From Natronococcus jeotgali DSM 18795 (lineage in GTDB: Archaea > Halobacteriota > Halobacteria > Halobacteriales > Natrialbaceae): a DNA stretch of 35,980 nt. Below the pieces are notes generated by a model. The model did no database searches. It saw only the letters and a program-made list of their open reading frames with translations, and had not been told where the DNA came from. This document shows positions 16,226-24,596 of the stretch, piece by piece. A program made the translations under genes and the position numbers. The DNA is taken from contig NZ_AOIA01000159.1 in NCBI RefSeq assembly GCF_000337695.1, forward strand, positions 1 to 35,980, given 5' to 3'. Within the stretch, counting starts at the first letter, position 1; each line of letters begins with the position of its first letter.

Positions 16226-16247
16226 ATGGAATAAAAGAGGGAGGCGC

Positions 16248-17432
16248 TTAGGTCGCCCGCGGCTCGAGCGCGACCGGGTACTCGGTCAGGTTCTCGTAGC
16301 CGTCCTCGGTGACGACGACCAGGTCCTCGATGCGGACGCCGCCCACCTCGGGATCGTAGAGTCCCGGCTCGACGGTGACGACGTGGCCCGGCTCGAGTTC
16401 CCCGCCCGTCGGCGAGAGGCTCGGCCGCTCGTGGATGTCGAGGCCGACGCCGTGGCCGGTGCTGTGGATGAAGCCGGTGTCGGTGCTCGGGTCGCTTCGC
16501 AGCGTCTCGTAGCCGGCGTCTTCGATCACGTCACAGACCGCGTCGTGGACGTCCGCGCCCGCGACACCGGCCTCGATCGTCTCGAGGGCGGTCTCGAACG
16601 CCTCGCGGGTGACCTCGTAGCGGCGCTCGAGCTCCTCGCTCGGTTCGCCGCGGACGAAGGTGCGGGTCATGTCGCCGAAGTATCCGGTTCCCTTGTCCCG
16701 CGGGAAGATGTCGATCACGATCGGTTCGCCCGCCTCCAGGGTACCGCTGCCGCGGTTGTGGGGGTCGGCGCCGTCGGCGCCGCAGGCGACGATCGTCTCG
16801 TCGAGCGCGCAGCCGTGGCGAAGCAGCGTGATCTCGATCTCCTCTTTGAGGCGCTCGCTGGTCAGCTCCTCGCCGTCGCGGACGAGCACGCCGTCCTCGA
16901 TCTCCGCGGCGGCGACGAGCCCCTCGGCGGCGGCCATCGCGGCCTCGTTGGCCGACTGGGTCGCGCCGATCTGGTTCGTCTCCCAGGGCGTTTTCCGGGA
17001 TCGGATCTCCTCGACGACGCCCTCGCGCTCGACCGCGACCTCGAGGCCGCGCTCTCTGAGCCCGTCGGCGGTCCCCGTCGGGAAGCTCCGCGGGACGGCG
17101 ATCGAGTCGACCCCGTGATCGGCGAGGAAGGCGGCGATCGTCCGCACCCGCCCCTCGTCGGCGCCGTGTTCGGCCACCAGCTCCTGGTAGTCGTAGTCGG
17201 CCCGTCGACACACGGAGTCGGCGTCGGCCTCCTTTCGCGCCCGGCCGTACTCCAGTCCCGAGACGAGCAGGTGGACCTCGCCGTCGGCGGTCACGAGCGT
17301 CTGGTAGGCGTCCGGCGCGGTAAAGCCGGAGACGTACCGCTGGTCGGAGTCGGAGTCGTCGTCGTCGATGAGGTAGCCGTCGTGGGACCTCTCCTCGAGG
17401 ACGGATCGCAGCGGGTCGAGATCGGTTTCCAT
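16248..17432 (-). CDS. M24 metallopeptidase (Xaa-Pro aminopeptidase-like)
   Basis: A 394-aa pita-bread fold enzyme. Metal ligands are visible as D241 (VIDIFP), D254 (GDMTRTF), H327 (STGHGVGLDIHE), E355 (VEPGLY) and E369 (GGVRIEDL). The N-terminal 150 residues form the creatinase-like domain. The family removes N-terminal residues before proline or splits Xaa-Pro dipeptides. The ATG at 17432 has CAATTATG (17457-17464, minus strand) 25-32 bp upstream as TATA box, flanked by CCCGC/GCGGG arms. The gene stands alone. Confidence 0.9.
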   Translation of the reverse strand: METDLDPLRSVLEERSHDGYLIDDDDSDSDQRYVSGFTAPDAYQTLVTADGEVHLLVSGLEYGRARKEADADSVCRRADYDYQELVAEHGADEGRVRTIAAFLADHGVDSIAVPRSFPTGTADGLRERGLEVAVEREGVVEEIRSRKTPWETNQIGATQSANEAAMAAAEGLVAAAEIEDGVLVRDGEELTSERLKEEIEITLLRHGCALDETIVACGADGADPHNRGSGTLEAGEPIVIDIFPRDKGTGYFGDMTRTFVRGEPSEELERRYEVTREAFETALETIEAGVAGADVHDAVCDVIEDAGYETLRSDPSTDTGFIHSTGHGVGLDIHERPSLSPTGGELEPGHVVTVEPGLYDPEVGGVRIEDLVVVTEDGYENLTEYPVALEPRAT

Positions 17433-17485
17433 GTCGGGTGGTTGGGGAACCCCCGCACATAATTGCGCGGGTTGCGAGCCGGGGA

Positions 17486-17779
17486 CTACGGACCGGACCG
17501 CAGCGAGAACAGTATCAACAGCATACCGGCGGAGACGAGAGTCGCCTGGACGAGCCCGGCCGACGAGACCGAGATCCCGGCGAGTTCGTACAGCATCCGC
17601 TCGCAGACGGCCCCGGTCCCGATGAAGACGAACCCGCCGGAGACGTACAGCATCGGCTCGCTGCCGCTCTGGCGGTAGCCGTGAAAGGCCAGGTAAGCGA
17701 TCGTCAGGCTCAACGCGACCACGACGAGTTTCGCCCCGTAGGCGGCCATCATCTCGGCTCCGGGGACCGTCGTCTCCAT
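17486..17779 (-). CDS. Three-helix membrane protein, DUF7521-like
   Basis: A 97-aa protein with hydrophobic spans near 14-34, 43-60 and 72-92. It shares one base with the preceding regulator gene (TGATG), so the two form a coupled pair. Haloarchaea often carry this pairing of an ArsR-like wHTH gene and a small three-helix protein; I recall the name DUF7521. A plausible role is a membrane partner of the regulator, but nothing in the sequence proves it. Confidence 0.7.
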   Translation of the reverse strand: METTVPGAEMMAAYGAKLVVVALSLTIAYLAFHGYRQSGSEPMLYVSGGFVFIGTGAVCERMLYELAGISVSSAGLVQATLVSAGMLLILFSLRSGP

Positions 17780-18138
17780 CAGTCACCACCCCGGAGTTCC
17801 TCCCAGAGCTCGGTGAAGTTGCTCGCGAGGTCGTCGCGGGTGTCGACGACGACCCGGAGCTCGTCGCCCTCGAGGGTCGCGTGTACGGACTCGACCGCCG
17901 TCCGGTAGACGCTTCGGTGCGAGCCGTCCGGATCGACGACCGTCGTCTCCTCGAGCAGCCCGTGATCGTCGAGCGTATCGACGCGCCGATAGATCGTCGG
18001 CAGCGAGGCCTCGCAGGCGTCGCTGAGCGCCTTGGCCGTCATCGGCTCGTCGTTCGCGGCGGTCAGGATTCGGCGCGCGTACGGGTCCGCGAGCAGATCC
18101 AGTACCGAACCGGAATCGTCGCCGGCGTTGGATTGCAC
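17779..18138 (-). CDS. ArsR-like winged-helix transcription regulator
   Basis: A 119-aa protein. Residues 12-75 are a winged helix: LADPYARRILTAANDEPM, then TAKALSDACEASLPTIYRRV as the recognition region, and the wing LLEETTVVDPDGSHRSVYRT. There are no metal-binding cysteine pairs. The GTG start at 18138 is chosen because GATATATATC lies about 27 bp upstream, an ideal leaderless promoter; the upstream ATG would read through that promoter. It precedes the membrane protein (1-bp overlap) and diverges from the carbamoyltransferase, which it might regulate. Confidence 0.85.
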   Translation of the reverse strand: MQSNAGDDSGSVLDLLADPYARRILTAANDEPMTAKALSDACEASLPTIYRRVDTLDDHGLLEETTVVDPDGSHRSVYRTAVESVHATLEGDELRVVVDTRDDLASNFTELWEELRGGD

Positions 18139-18160
18139 GCACCCCTGTAGTGTCGGGAGT

Positions 18161-18170
18161 GATATATATC
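18161..18170 (-). promoter_or_regulatory. TATA box of the wHTH/membrane-protein pair
   Basis: GATATATATC, itself palindromic, is centred about 27 bp before the GTG at 18138. It fixes the start codon choice. Confidence 0.65.
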
Positions 18171-18191
18171 CGACGCTTTTCTGATCGAGAT

Positions 18192-18208
18192 AATTCCCAG
18201 GGGGAATT
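18192..18208. promoter_or_regulatory. Palindrome in the divergent wHTH/carbamoyltransferase promoter
   Basis: AATTCCC-AGG-GGGAATT is a perfect 7-bp inverted repeat. It overlaps the T-rich AATTTT stretch that is the best TATA candidate for the carbamoyltransferase, about 40 bp before its ATG, and lies about 54 bp behind the wHTH start. A regulator here could control both directions. Confidence 0.5.
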
Positions 18209-18248
18209 TTGAGTCGTCTCCCCCTCGTGACCGAACGAGTCCCCGCCA

Positions 18249-20024
18249 ATGAGTTCGTATATTCTCGCCTGCAAGCCTGCGATCGGACTGTACGGCCAGC
18301 ACGACCCGAGCGCCGTCCTCTTCGAGAACGGCCGGCCCGTGTTCGGCATCGAAGAGGAGCGACTGACGCGGGACAAACACGCCGTCGACACGTTCCCCGA
18401 GCGCGCGATCCGGGCCTGCCTCGAGCACCGCGACCTCGAACTCGCGGACCTCGATCGGATCCTGTTACCCTACGATCCGCAGCTCCGGTCTCGGATCAGC
18501 GACCACTACGTCACCGACGCGATCCGCGCTCCCGGGCTCGCCAGGAAGGCGTCGGCCCTCGAGAAGACCGTCGTCGACGAGATCCGGAGTCGCTTCCTTC
18601 CGACTCGGCAGGTCGAGGACCGCCTCGCGTCGATCGGAACGCCGGTGCCGCCCGTCGAGTGTCGCGCCCACCACCGCTGTCACGCCGCGAGCGCGTTCCA
18701 CCCCTCCGGGTTCGACGACGCGCTGGTCCTGACGGTCGACGCGAAAGGCGAGTACGATTCGACGGTCGTCTGGCGGGGCACTCCCGACGGACTGGCGCGG
18801 GTCCGAACCTACGAGCACCCCAACAGTCTCGGGCTCTTTTTCGCGATCGTCACCGAGTATCTGGGGTATCGGATGTTCAACGGCGAGGGGAAAGTGATGG
18901 GACTGGCGCCCTACGGCGAGCGCCGCCCCGAGATCGAACGCACCCTGCGCGGCCTGATCGACACCGGCGTCGACTACGACGTCACGCCGTTGACGAAACG
19001 CTGGGGCACCGGCTACGGCGTCGAGAAACTCGAGGACGCGTTCGGCCGCCCGCGAAACGACGAGCCCGGCCAGTTCGACCAGTGGGAGAAAGACCTCGCC
19101 CGCACCGCCCAGGCGCTCCTCGAGGAGACGGTCTGTGAGATCGTCGAAGCCTACCTCGGCGCCTCCCGCTCGAACGACGTCGCACTCGCCGGCGGCGTCG
19201 CCCTGAACTGCAAGCTCAACAAGAGCGTCCGGGAACTGGAGGCCGTCGACGACACGTTCATCCAGCCGGTGGCCCACGACGCCGGGCTCGCGCTCGGCGC
19301 CGGTTGGCTCGACCGCCGCCCCGACGGCGTCGAGCCCCAGACGACGGTCTACCTCGGCCCGGAGTACGAGACCAGCGAGATCGAGTCGCTGCTCGAGACC
19401 AACAAGATCCGGTACGCCAAACCCGACGACCTCGAGGGCTACGTCGCCGAACGGCTGGCCGAGGGCGCCCTCGTCGGCTGGTTCCAGGGACGCATGGAGA
19501 TGGGCCCGCGGGCGCTGGGCGCCCGGAGCATCCTCGCCGATCCCCGCACCGCCGAGTCGCGGGACCGGGTCAACAGGTACGTCAAACACCGCGAGGAGTG
19601 GCGCCCCTTCGCCCCGTCGATGCTCGAGGACGCCGCCGAGGAGTACCTGATCGACGGCGGGTCCGCGCCGTTTATGATCGACACCTTCGACGTCCGCCCG
19701 GAGAAGGTCGACGACCTCGAGGCGGTGCTTCACCCCGCCGACGACTCGACCCGGCCCCAGACCGTCCGCGAGGACCAGCACCCCCGGTACCACCGACTCA
19801 TCTCGGAGTTCGAGTCCATCACCGGGGTTCCGGTCGTCCTGAACACCTCGTTCAACGACCACGCCGAACCGATCGTCACCACGCCGACCGAGGCGGTCAA
19901 GGACTTCTACGGGATGGGCCTGGACGTCCTCGTCCTCGAGGACTGCGTCGTCGAGAAGCAGGCCGAGACGCTCGAGGACGCTCGTGGTGGTGAGGCCGTC
20001 GTGGCCGGCACGACCGGCGAGTAG
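18249..20024 (+). CDS. NodU/CmcH-family carbamoyltransferase
   Basis: A 591-aa enzyme of the NodU/CmcH/TobZ family, which moves carbamoyl from carbamoyl phosphate via carbamoyl-adenylate to a hydroxyl of a sugar or natural product. The N-terminal Kae1-like ASKHA domain (1-360) has the metal-binding HHRCH (141-145) and the [10 protein letters not shown] segment. The C-terminal YrdC-like domain has [14 protein letters not shown] (414-427), the usual signature. Length is normal. There are no glycosyltransferases or biosynthesis genes nearby, so the acceptor is unknown; a surface glycan or glycolipid is possible. It is divergent from the wHTH regulator. Confidence 0.92.
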   Translation: MSSYILACKPAIGLYGQHDPSAVLFENGRPVFGIEEERLTRDKHAVDTFPERAIRACLEHRDLELADLDRILLPYDPQLRSRISDHYVTDAIRAPGLARKASALEKTVVDEIRSRFLPTRQVEDRLASIGTPVPPVECRAHHRCHAASAFHPSGFDDALVLTVDAKGEYDSTVVWRGTPDGLARVRTYEHPNSLGLFFAIVTEYLGYRMFNGEGKVMGLAPYGERRPEIERTLRGLIDTGVDYDVTPLTKRWGTGYGVEKLEDAFGRPRNDEPGQFDQWEKDLARTAQALLEETVCEIVEAYLGASRSNDVALAGGVALNCKLNKSVRELEAVDDTFIQPVAHDAGLALGAGWLDRRPDGVEPQTTVYLGPEYETSEIESLLETNKIRYAKPDDLEGYVAERLAEGALVGWFQGRMEMGPRALGARSILADPRTAESRDRVNRYVKHREEWRPFAPSMLEDAAEEYLIDGGSAPFMIDTFDVRPEKVDDLEAVLHPADDSTRPQTVREDQHPRYHRLISEFESITGVPVVLNTSFNDHAEPIVTTPTEAVKDFYGMGLDVLVLEDCVVEKQAETLEDARGGEAVVAGTTGE

Positions 20025-20245
20025 CGCTTCGGGTGCTTCTACGACGGATCCACTCGTGTAGTGTGTTAGCACTGCCCGCACATAGCTCTCGGTTTGATAC
20101 CGTCACTTTCCCGGCCGCGGGCTGTTTCGACATCGGTCTCCGAGCGCGACGCCGATCCCGCTTCGCTCGAGGAGCTCCCGTCTCGTTCCACTCACAATAC
20201 TACCAGCACCGGTACCGTGATGGGGCGCCCCTTCCCAGGACCAGT

Positions 20246-21541
20246 ATGGACGTCACCATCACTCCCTCCCGCGTCGCGGGACGGGCTCGAGCGCCGCCCT
20301 CGAAGAGCTACACCCACCGCGCGATCCTCGCGGCCGGCTACGCAACCCAAACAACCGTCCGGGACGCCCTCTGGAGCGCCGACACGAAAGCCACGGCCCG
20401 TGCGGTCTCGCTGTTCGGCGGGAGCGTCGATCGCAGCGAGGACGACAGCCTCGAGGTCGCGGGCTTCGACGGCCAGCCGGGCGTTCCGGACGACGTCATC
20501 GATTGCGAGAACAGCGGGACGACGATGCGGCTGGTGACGGCCGCGGCCGCGCTGGCCGACGGAACGAGCGTCCTTACCGGGGACGAGTCGCTTCGGAGTC
20601 GACCCCAGGGTCCGCTGCTCGAGGCGATCGCAGACCTCGGGGGCGAGGCCACCAGCACTCGCGGGAACGGCCAGGCGCCGCTGGTCGTCACGGGACCGAT
20701 CTCGGGCGGCGAGGTCTCGATCCCGGGCGACGTCTCCTCGCAGTACGTTACGGCGCTGCTGATGGCCGGCGCGGTCACCGAGGACGGCCTCGAGATCACC
20801 CTCGAGACCGAGCTCAAGTCGGCGCCGTACGTCGACATCACGCTCGAGGTGCTCGCCGATTTCGGCGTCGAGGCCGAACGGACCGAGCGCGGGTTCGCCG
20901 TCGCGGGCGGCCAGCGCTACGACCCTGCGGGCGGAGAGTACCGCGTTCCCGGGGACTTCTCCTCGATCTCGTACCTGCTCGCGGCGGGCGCCGTCGCCGG
21001 CGACGAGGACGGCGTCCGGATCGCGGGCGCCCGACCGAGCGCACAGGGAGACAAAGCGATCGTCGAAATCGTCGCGGAGATGGGCGCGGACGTCGACTGG
21101 AACCGCGAAGCAGGGACGATCGACGTCGCCGCGGCCGACCTCGAGGGGATCGAGGTGTCGGTCGCGGACACGCCGGACCTGCTGCCGACGCTCGCGACGC
21201 TGGGGGCGGTCGCCGACGGCGAGACCCGAATCGTCGACGCCGAGCACGTCCGGTACAAGGAGACCGACCGCGTGAGCGCGATGGCCGAGGAACTCGAGAA
21301 GTTGGGCGTCGAGACGATCGAAGCGCCGGACTCGCTGACGGTTCGTGGCGGCGAGTCGACCCTCGAGGGCGCCGCGGTCGACGGCCGGGGCGACCACCGG
21401 ATCGTGATGGCGCTGGCCCTCGCCGGACTCGTCGCCGACGGCGAGACGACGATCGCGGGCGCCGAGCACGTCGACGTCTCGTTCCCGACGTTCTTCGAGA
21501 CCCTCGAGGAACTGGGCGTCGCCCTCGAGCGCGAGGAGTAG
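20246..21541 (+). CDS. aroA: 3-phosphoshikimate 1-carboxyvinyltransferase (EPSP synthase)
   Basis: A 431-aa shikimate-pathway enzyme that joins PEP to shikimate 3-phosphate. Landmarks are the N-terminal PPSKSYTHR (17-25), ENSGTTMRL near 90, RVKETDR-like [19 protein letters not shown] near 335-353 and [16 protein letters not shown] near 377-392. The ATG at 20246 gives the standard [12 protein letters not shown] opening. The 221-bp upstream gap (20025-20245) shows no clear TATA box or gene. Chorismate synthase (aroC) is about 4 kb downstream on the same strand, with other genes between. Confidence 0.94.
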   Translation: MDVTITPSRVAGRARAPPSKSYTHRAILAAGYATQTTVRDALWSADTKATARAVSLFGGSVDRSEDDSLEVAGFDGQPGVPDDVIDCENSGTTMRLVTAAAALADGTSVLTGDESLRSRPQGPLLEAIADLGGEATSTRGNGQAPLVVTGPISGGEVSIPGDVSSQYVTALLMAGAVTEDGLEITLETELKSAPYVDITLEVLADFGVEAERTERGFAVAGGQRYDPAGGEYRVPGDFSSISYLLAAGAVAGDEDGVRIAGARPSAQGDKAIVEIVAEMGADVDWNREAGTIDVAAADLEGIEVSVADTPDLLPTLATLGAVADGETRIVDAEHVRYKETDRVSAMAEELEKLGVETIEAPDSLTVRGGESTLEGAAVDGRGDHRIVMALALAGLVADGETTIAGAEHVDVSFPTFFETLEELGVALEREE

Positions 21542-21579
21542 GGACGCGGTCCCGATCGTCGACTGCGATCGCCGCCTCC

Positions 21580-22311
21580 TCAGAACGTGTAGGCCATCAA
21601 CACCTCGTCGACGAACTCGCCGTCGATCGTGTAGTGGTTCCGGCGGATGCCCTCGGTGTTCCAGCCGTGGCCCTCGAGAAAGGCCAGGGCCTCGTCGTTG
21701 GTCGCCGGAACGCTGTTGTACACCTTCCGGTAGCCGTTGGCCTCCGCCCAGTCGACCCCGCGGGTGAGCAGGGCGTCGCCGACGCCGCGCCTGCGGTGGT
21801 CGGGGCGGACGCCGACGGTGAGCTGGGCCGTCTCGCGGAGCTTCTCGACCTGCGGGAGGTCGAGGTGGACCCAGCCCGCGACCTCGTCGTCGACCGTCGC
21901 GACGAAGAACACCCGCGACTCCACGGTGTTGTGGCGGGTGACGGCGTCCTCGTACAGCAGCTGTTCGGCGACGCTCTCGGCGACGACGTACGACTCTTTC
22001 GACGTTACCTCGCGGATCGCGTCCACGAGCCCGTCGAAGTCCCGATTCTGCCCGGGTCGGATGAGGTAAGTCGCGTCGTCGGTCTCGTACTCTTCGACGG
22101 AGCCGACGTCGAGCGCGAGCCGGACCGTGCCGCCGCTCTCCTCGAGGTAGCCCTTGGTCTCTAACTCCTCGAGCGCCGATCGAAACCGCGCGGGCGAGAG
22201 CGACGTCAGCTCGCGAAGCCGGTGTCGAGCCGCCGTCCCGTGCCGTTCGACGTGCTGGTAGACCGCCTTGCTCTCCTCGCTCTCGAACGTCGGCCGCTCG
22301 GGTGCGCGCAT
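21580..22311 (-). CDS. Winged-helix plus GNAT acetyltransferase
   Basis: A 243-aa two-domain protein. Residues 10-70 look like a winged helix-turn-helix (YQHVERHGTAARHRLRELTS, then FRSALEELETKGYL). Residues 80-243 are a GNAT fold with the acetyl-CoA loop VRPDHRRRGVGDALL (168-182). This layout resembles bacterial and archaeal regulators that acetylate a protein or metabolite; the target is unknown. The start at 22311 is preferred over 22323 because TATA at 22337-22340 is about 27 bp from it. It diverges from the phosphatase-superfamily gene across a symmetric site. Confidence 0.85.
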   Translation of the reverse strand: MRAPERPTFESEESKAVYQHVERHGTAARHRLRELTSLSPARFRSALEELETKGYLEESGGTVRLALDVGSVEEYETDDATYLIRPGQNRDFDGLVDAIREVTSKESYVVAESVAEQLLYEDAVTRHNTVESRVFFVATVDDEVAGWVHLDLPQVEKLRETAQLTVGVRPDHRRRGVGDALLTRGVDWAEANGYRKVYNSVPATNDEALAFLEGHGWNTEGIRRNHYTIDGEFVDEVLMAYTF

Positions 22312-22336
22312 ACGGGGTGTCATCGCACGGGACGGG

Positions 22337-22340
22337 TATA
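22337..22340 (-). promoter_or_regulatory. TATA box of the HTH-GNAT gene
   Basis: The minus strand reads GGACTATACCC here, about 27 bp before the ATG at 22311. It is too close to the alternative ATG at 22323, so it decides the start. Confidence 0.6.
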
Positions 22341-22341
22341 G

Positions 22342-22371
22342 TCCTTGCTATCAGGTACCAATTAACAAGGA
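22342..22371. promoter_or_regulatory. 30-bp three-part symmetric site between divergent genes
   Basis: TCCTTG-N6-GGTACC-N6-CAAGGA: the outer arms (22342-22347, 22366-22371) are exact inverted repeats and the central GGTACC (22354-22359) is a palindrome with the same centre, 22356.5. It lies just behind the TATA box of the HTH-GNAT gene and about 46 bp before the phosphatase-family ATG. The shared symmetry suggests a dimer or tetramer binding site. Confidence 0.55.
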
Positions 22372-22416
22372 TCGGTCGCCGGAGGGACTTTTTCCGATGG
22401 GCCCGTCGACACGGGT

Positions 22417-23691
22417 ATGCGCGCGTCCCTCGAGTCCCGGCTCCGCGAGCGGTCCGGCGAGGACGGGATCGTCTTCCCGGCGTACGACGACTACTCCTTC
22501 GCGAACGTCCCGGAGACGGCGCTCGCCGTACTCGACGACGCGTTCGAGCGACGGCTGCCCGCCGACGTCCTCGAGGGCGTCGCGACCGACGTCGACAACG
22601 TCGTCGTCTTCCTGCTGGACGGGTTCGGCTACGAGCACTGGAAGCGCCACCGCGGCGCCCACGAGTTCCTCCGCCGGATCGAGGACGCCGGGACGGTGGC
22701 GCCGCTGACGGCGGTCTACCCCTCCGAGACGGCCGCGGCGCTGACCACCGTCGCCACCGCCGCGCCCCCCGTCGAACACGGCCTGCTGGGCTGGTTCCAG
22801 TACCTCGAGTCGGCGGGACGGATCGTCGAGACGCTCCCGTTTCGCACCCTCGAGGGCGATCCCCTCGCGGACGTCTCGCCGACGTCGTCGGCGACCGAGC
22901 TGTTTACCGGGCGGTCGATCTACGAGCGGGCCGAGCAAGCGGGGATCGACCCGTACGCGATCCTGCCCGCCGAGTTCGTCGAGTCGGGCTACACCCGCGC
23001 GACGGCCGCGGGCGCCACCCGGGTCGGGTACGACACCGCGACCGACCTCGCGCTGTCGATCCGCCGCGCCCTCGAGGTGTCGGCCGATCCGGCCTACGTC
23101 TACGCCTACGAGCCGACGATCGACGCGATCTCCCACGCCGAGGGAACCGGAACCGAGCGCTACCGACAGAACCTCGCGGCCGTCCTCGAGCGCCTGCAAC
23201 ACGAACTGCTCGAGCGCCTCGATCCCGACCTCGCGGCGCGGACGCTGCTCGTGGTGACGGCCGACCACGGGATCGTCGACACCGCGCCCGAGGAGAACGT
23301 TACGATGACCGACTGGGAACGGTGGCCGTCGCTGCGGGAGACGTTCCGCCGCGACGAGGCGGGCGAGCCCCGTCTGCCGACGGGCAGCCCCCGAAACGTC
23401 CACTTTCACGTCCGCCCCGACCGCCTCGAGGAGGCCCGCGGGATCGTCGAGGCGGCCCTCGACGGTCGGACGTTCACCCGCGAGGAGGCTCTCGAGGGCG
23501 ACCTGTTCGGCCCCGGCGAGCCGTCGGCGCTGTTCGAACGGCGCTGCGGCGACCTGATCGCGGTCCACCGCAACCGCGGACTGTGGTGGGCGGAGATGGA
23601 CTCGATCGGGATGCACGGCGGGCTCACGGACGAGGAGATGCTGGTTCCCCTGGCCGCGGCCCGGCTCGACGCGCTGCGGGCGAGCCGGTAG
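22417..23691 (+). CDS. Alkaline-phosphatase-superfamily phosphodiesterase
   Basis: A 424-aa enzyme of the type I phosphodiesterase/nucleotide pyrophosphatase group, cleaving phosphate esters with two metals. Visible residues are D68 (FLLDGFGYEHW), the likely nucleophile T105 (YPSETAAALTT), D236 and H240 (DAISH), D283-H284 (TADHG) and H400 (GMHGGLTDEEM). The HGLLGW segment after the nucleophile is typical of archaeal members. No signal peptide, so probably cytoplasmic. TTTTT (about 22389-22393) lies 24-28 bp upstream as TATA candidate. It may be controlled with the divergent HTH-GNAT gene. Confidence 0.9.
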   Translation: MRASLESRLRERSGEDGIVFPAYDDYSFANVPETALAVLDDAFERRLPADVLEGVATDVDNVVVFLLDGFGYEHWKRHRGAHEFLRRIEDAGTVAPLTAVYPSETAAALTTVATAAPPVEHGLLGWFQYLESAGRIVETLPFRTLEGDPLADVSPTSSATELFTGRSIYERAEQAGIDPYAILPAEFVESGYTRATAAGATRVGYDTATDLALSIRRALEVSADPAYVYAYEPTIDAISHAEGTGTERYRQNLAAVLERLQHELLERLDPDLAARTLLVVTADHGIVDTAPEENVTMTDWERWPSLRETFRRDEAGEPRLPTGSPRNVHFHVRPDRLEEARGIVEAALDGRTFTREEALEGDLFGPGEPSALFERRCGDLIAVHRNRGLWWAEMDSIGMHGGLTDEEMLVPLAAARLDALRASR

Positions 23692-23747
23692 CGTCTCCCG
23701 TCGCTACCGGCGCCCTCTGCCCCGCTCCCCCGCCGACCGACCGCGAC

Positions 23748-24296
23748 TCAGACCGGGGAGCGATCCGTCGGCTCCGCGCTCGCGATCCCGACCGCGTACC
23801 CCGCGACGCCGTCCGCGACGCTCATCAGTTCGAACGCCCACTCCTCGCCGTCGGCCAGTTCGGCGGTGCGCACGACCGCGTCGTCGATCGCCTCGCCGTC
23901 CGCGTCGTAGAAGACGGCGCCCACCTCGACGGGGCCGAGGTCCTCGCCCGTCTCGTTGGCCACGATCCCCGTGACCGTAACCGAGAAGTCGTCCTCGACG
24001 AGTTCGTGCTCCGTGATCGCGAGCCCCTCCATCGGCGGCTCGCCCTCGATGCGCTCCTCGATGTCGGCGTCCTCGCTTTCGCCGTCCTCGCTTCCGCCGT
24101 CGCTCTCGTTGCCGCCCCCGTCGGCGTCGGTTTCGTTGCCGCCGTCCGTTCCGTCTCCGCCGTCGTCGGTCGCGGCCTCGGCGCCGTCTTCGTCGTCGGA
24201 TCCGTTCTCGTCGTTCTCGTCCCCCTCGGACGCGCAGCCGGCGAGGACCGCCGAGGCCGCGACGCCCGTTCCGAGTAGCACCGTTCGTCTGTCCAT
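23748..24296 (-). CDS. FxLYD-domain lipoprotein
   Basis: A 182-aa secreted lipoprotein. MDRRTVLLGTGVAASAVLAG followed by C21 is a Tat signal with lipobox. Residues 22-85 are a highly acidic Asp/Glu/Gly/Ser/Asn linker, probably lifting the domain off the membrane. The domain from about 95 to 170 (VTVTGIVANETGEDLGPVEV, then FYDADGE) matches the FxLYD beta-sandwich. Function unknown. A GTATAC element about 30-35 bp upstream on the minus strand may be its TATA box. Convergent with the phosphodiesterase gene (56-bp gap). Confidence 0.82.
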   Translation of the reverse strand: MDRRTVLLGTGVAASAVLAGCASEGDENDENGSDDEDGAEAATDDGGDGTDGGNETDADGGGNESDGGSEDGESEDADIEERIEGEPPMEGLAITEHELVEDDFSVTVTGIVANETGEDLGPVEVGAVFYDADGEAIDDAVVRTAELADGEEWAFELMSVADGVAGYAVGIASAEPTDRSPV

Positions 24297-24596
24297 GCGC
24301 GAGCGTATCGCGTTCGCCGAGTTGAGTATACGCCGCCTATCCGGCGGCGACGGGGTCGTCGCGGGACAGACCGCGGCCGTACGCCGCGCCTATCGTCTCG
24401 CCGGACCCGAACCCGTCCCGGTCGGCACGAGTCGGCCGAACTGACCGCGCCGCCGTCCTCGAGTCGACCCGCCGGCTTCCGCCGGCCGTAGGCGGGCCCT
24501 TCTCTGCGAAGGGCGGTTCGGCCCGGCCGGAACGGCGTCCGTACCGACCGTTCGCGCGCAGCGGCGACGAGACCGCCTCGCGGGTCCCGAAGCGGC
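24297..24596. other. 300-bp gap with promoter and hairpins, no gene seen
   Basis: The left part holds the promoter of the lipoprotein gene. GCCGGC-TTCC-GCCGGC (24471-24486) and GCCCTTC-TCTGC-GAAGGGC (24496-24514) are two closely spaced perfect stem-loops. Nothing with coding character distinct from reverse-frame shadows is visible. The hairpins may be the end of the neighbouring minus-strand transcript or a small structured RNA. Confidence 0.45.

Noticed and set aside
16061-16247. AT-rich patch as an insertion-sequence remnant
   Set aside because: Only a short imperfect inverted repeat and T-runs are present, no target duplication or transposase fragment; a convergent terminator region explains it.
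20025-20245. Possible small genes or a tRNA in the gap before aroA
   Set aside because: No T-psi-C type motif or cloverleaf is seen, and the short frames either overlap the carbamoyltransferase end or lack protein character.
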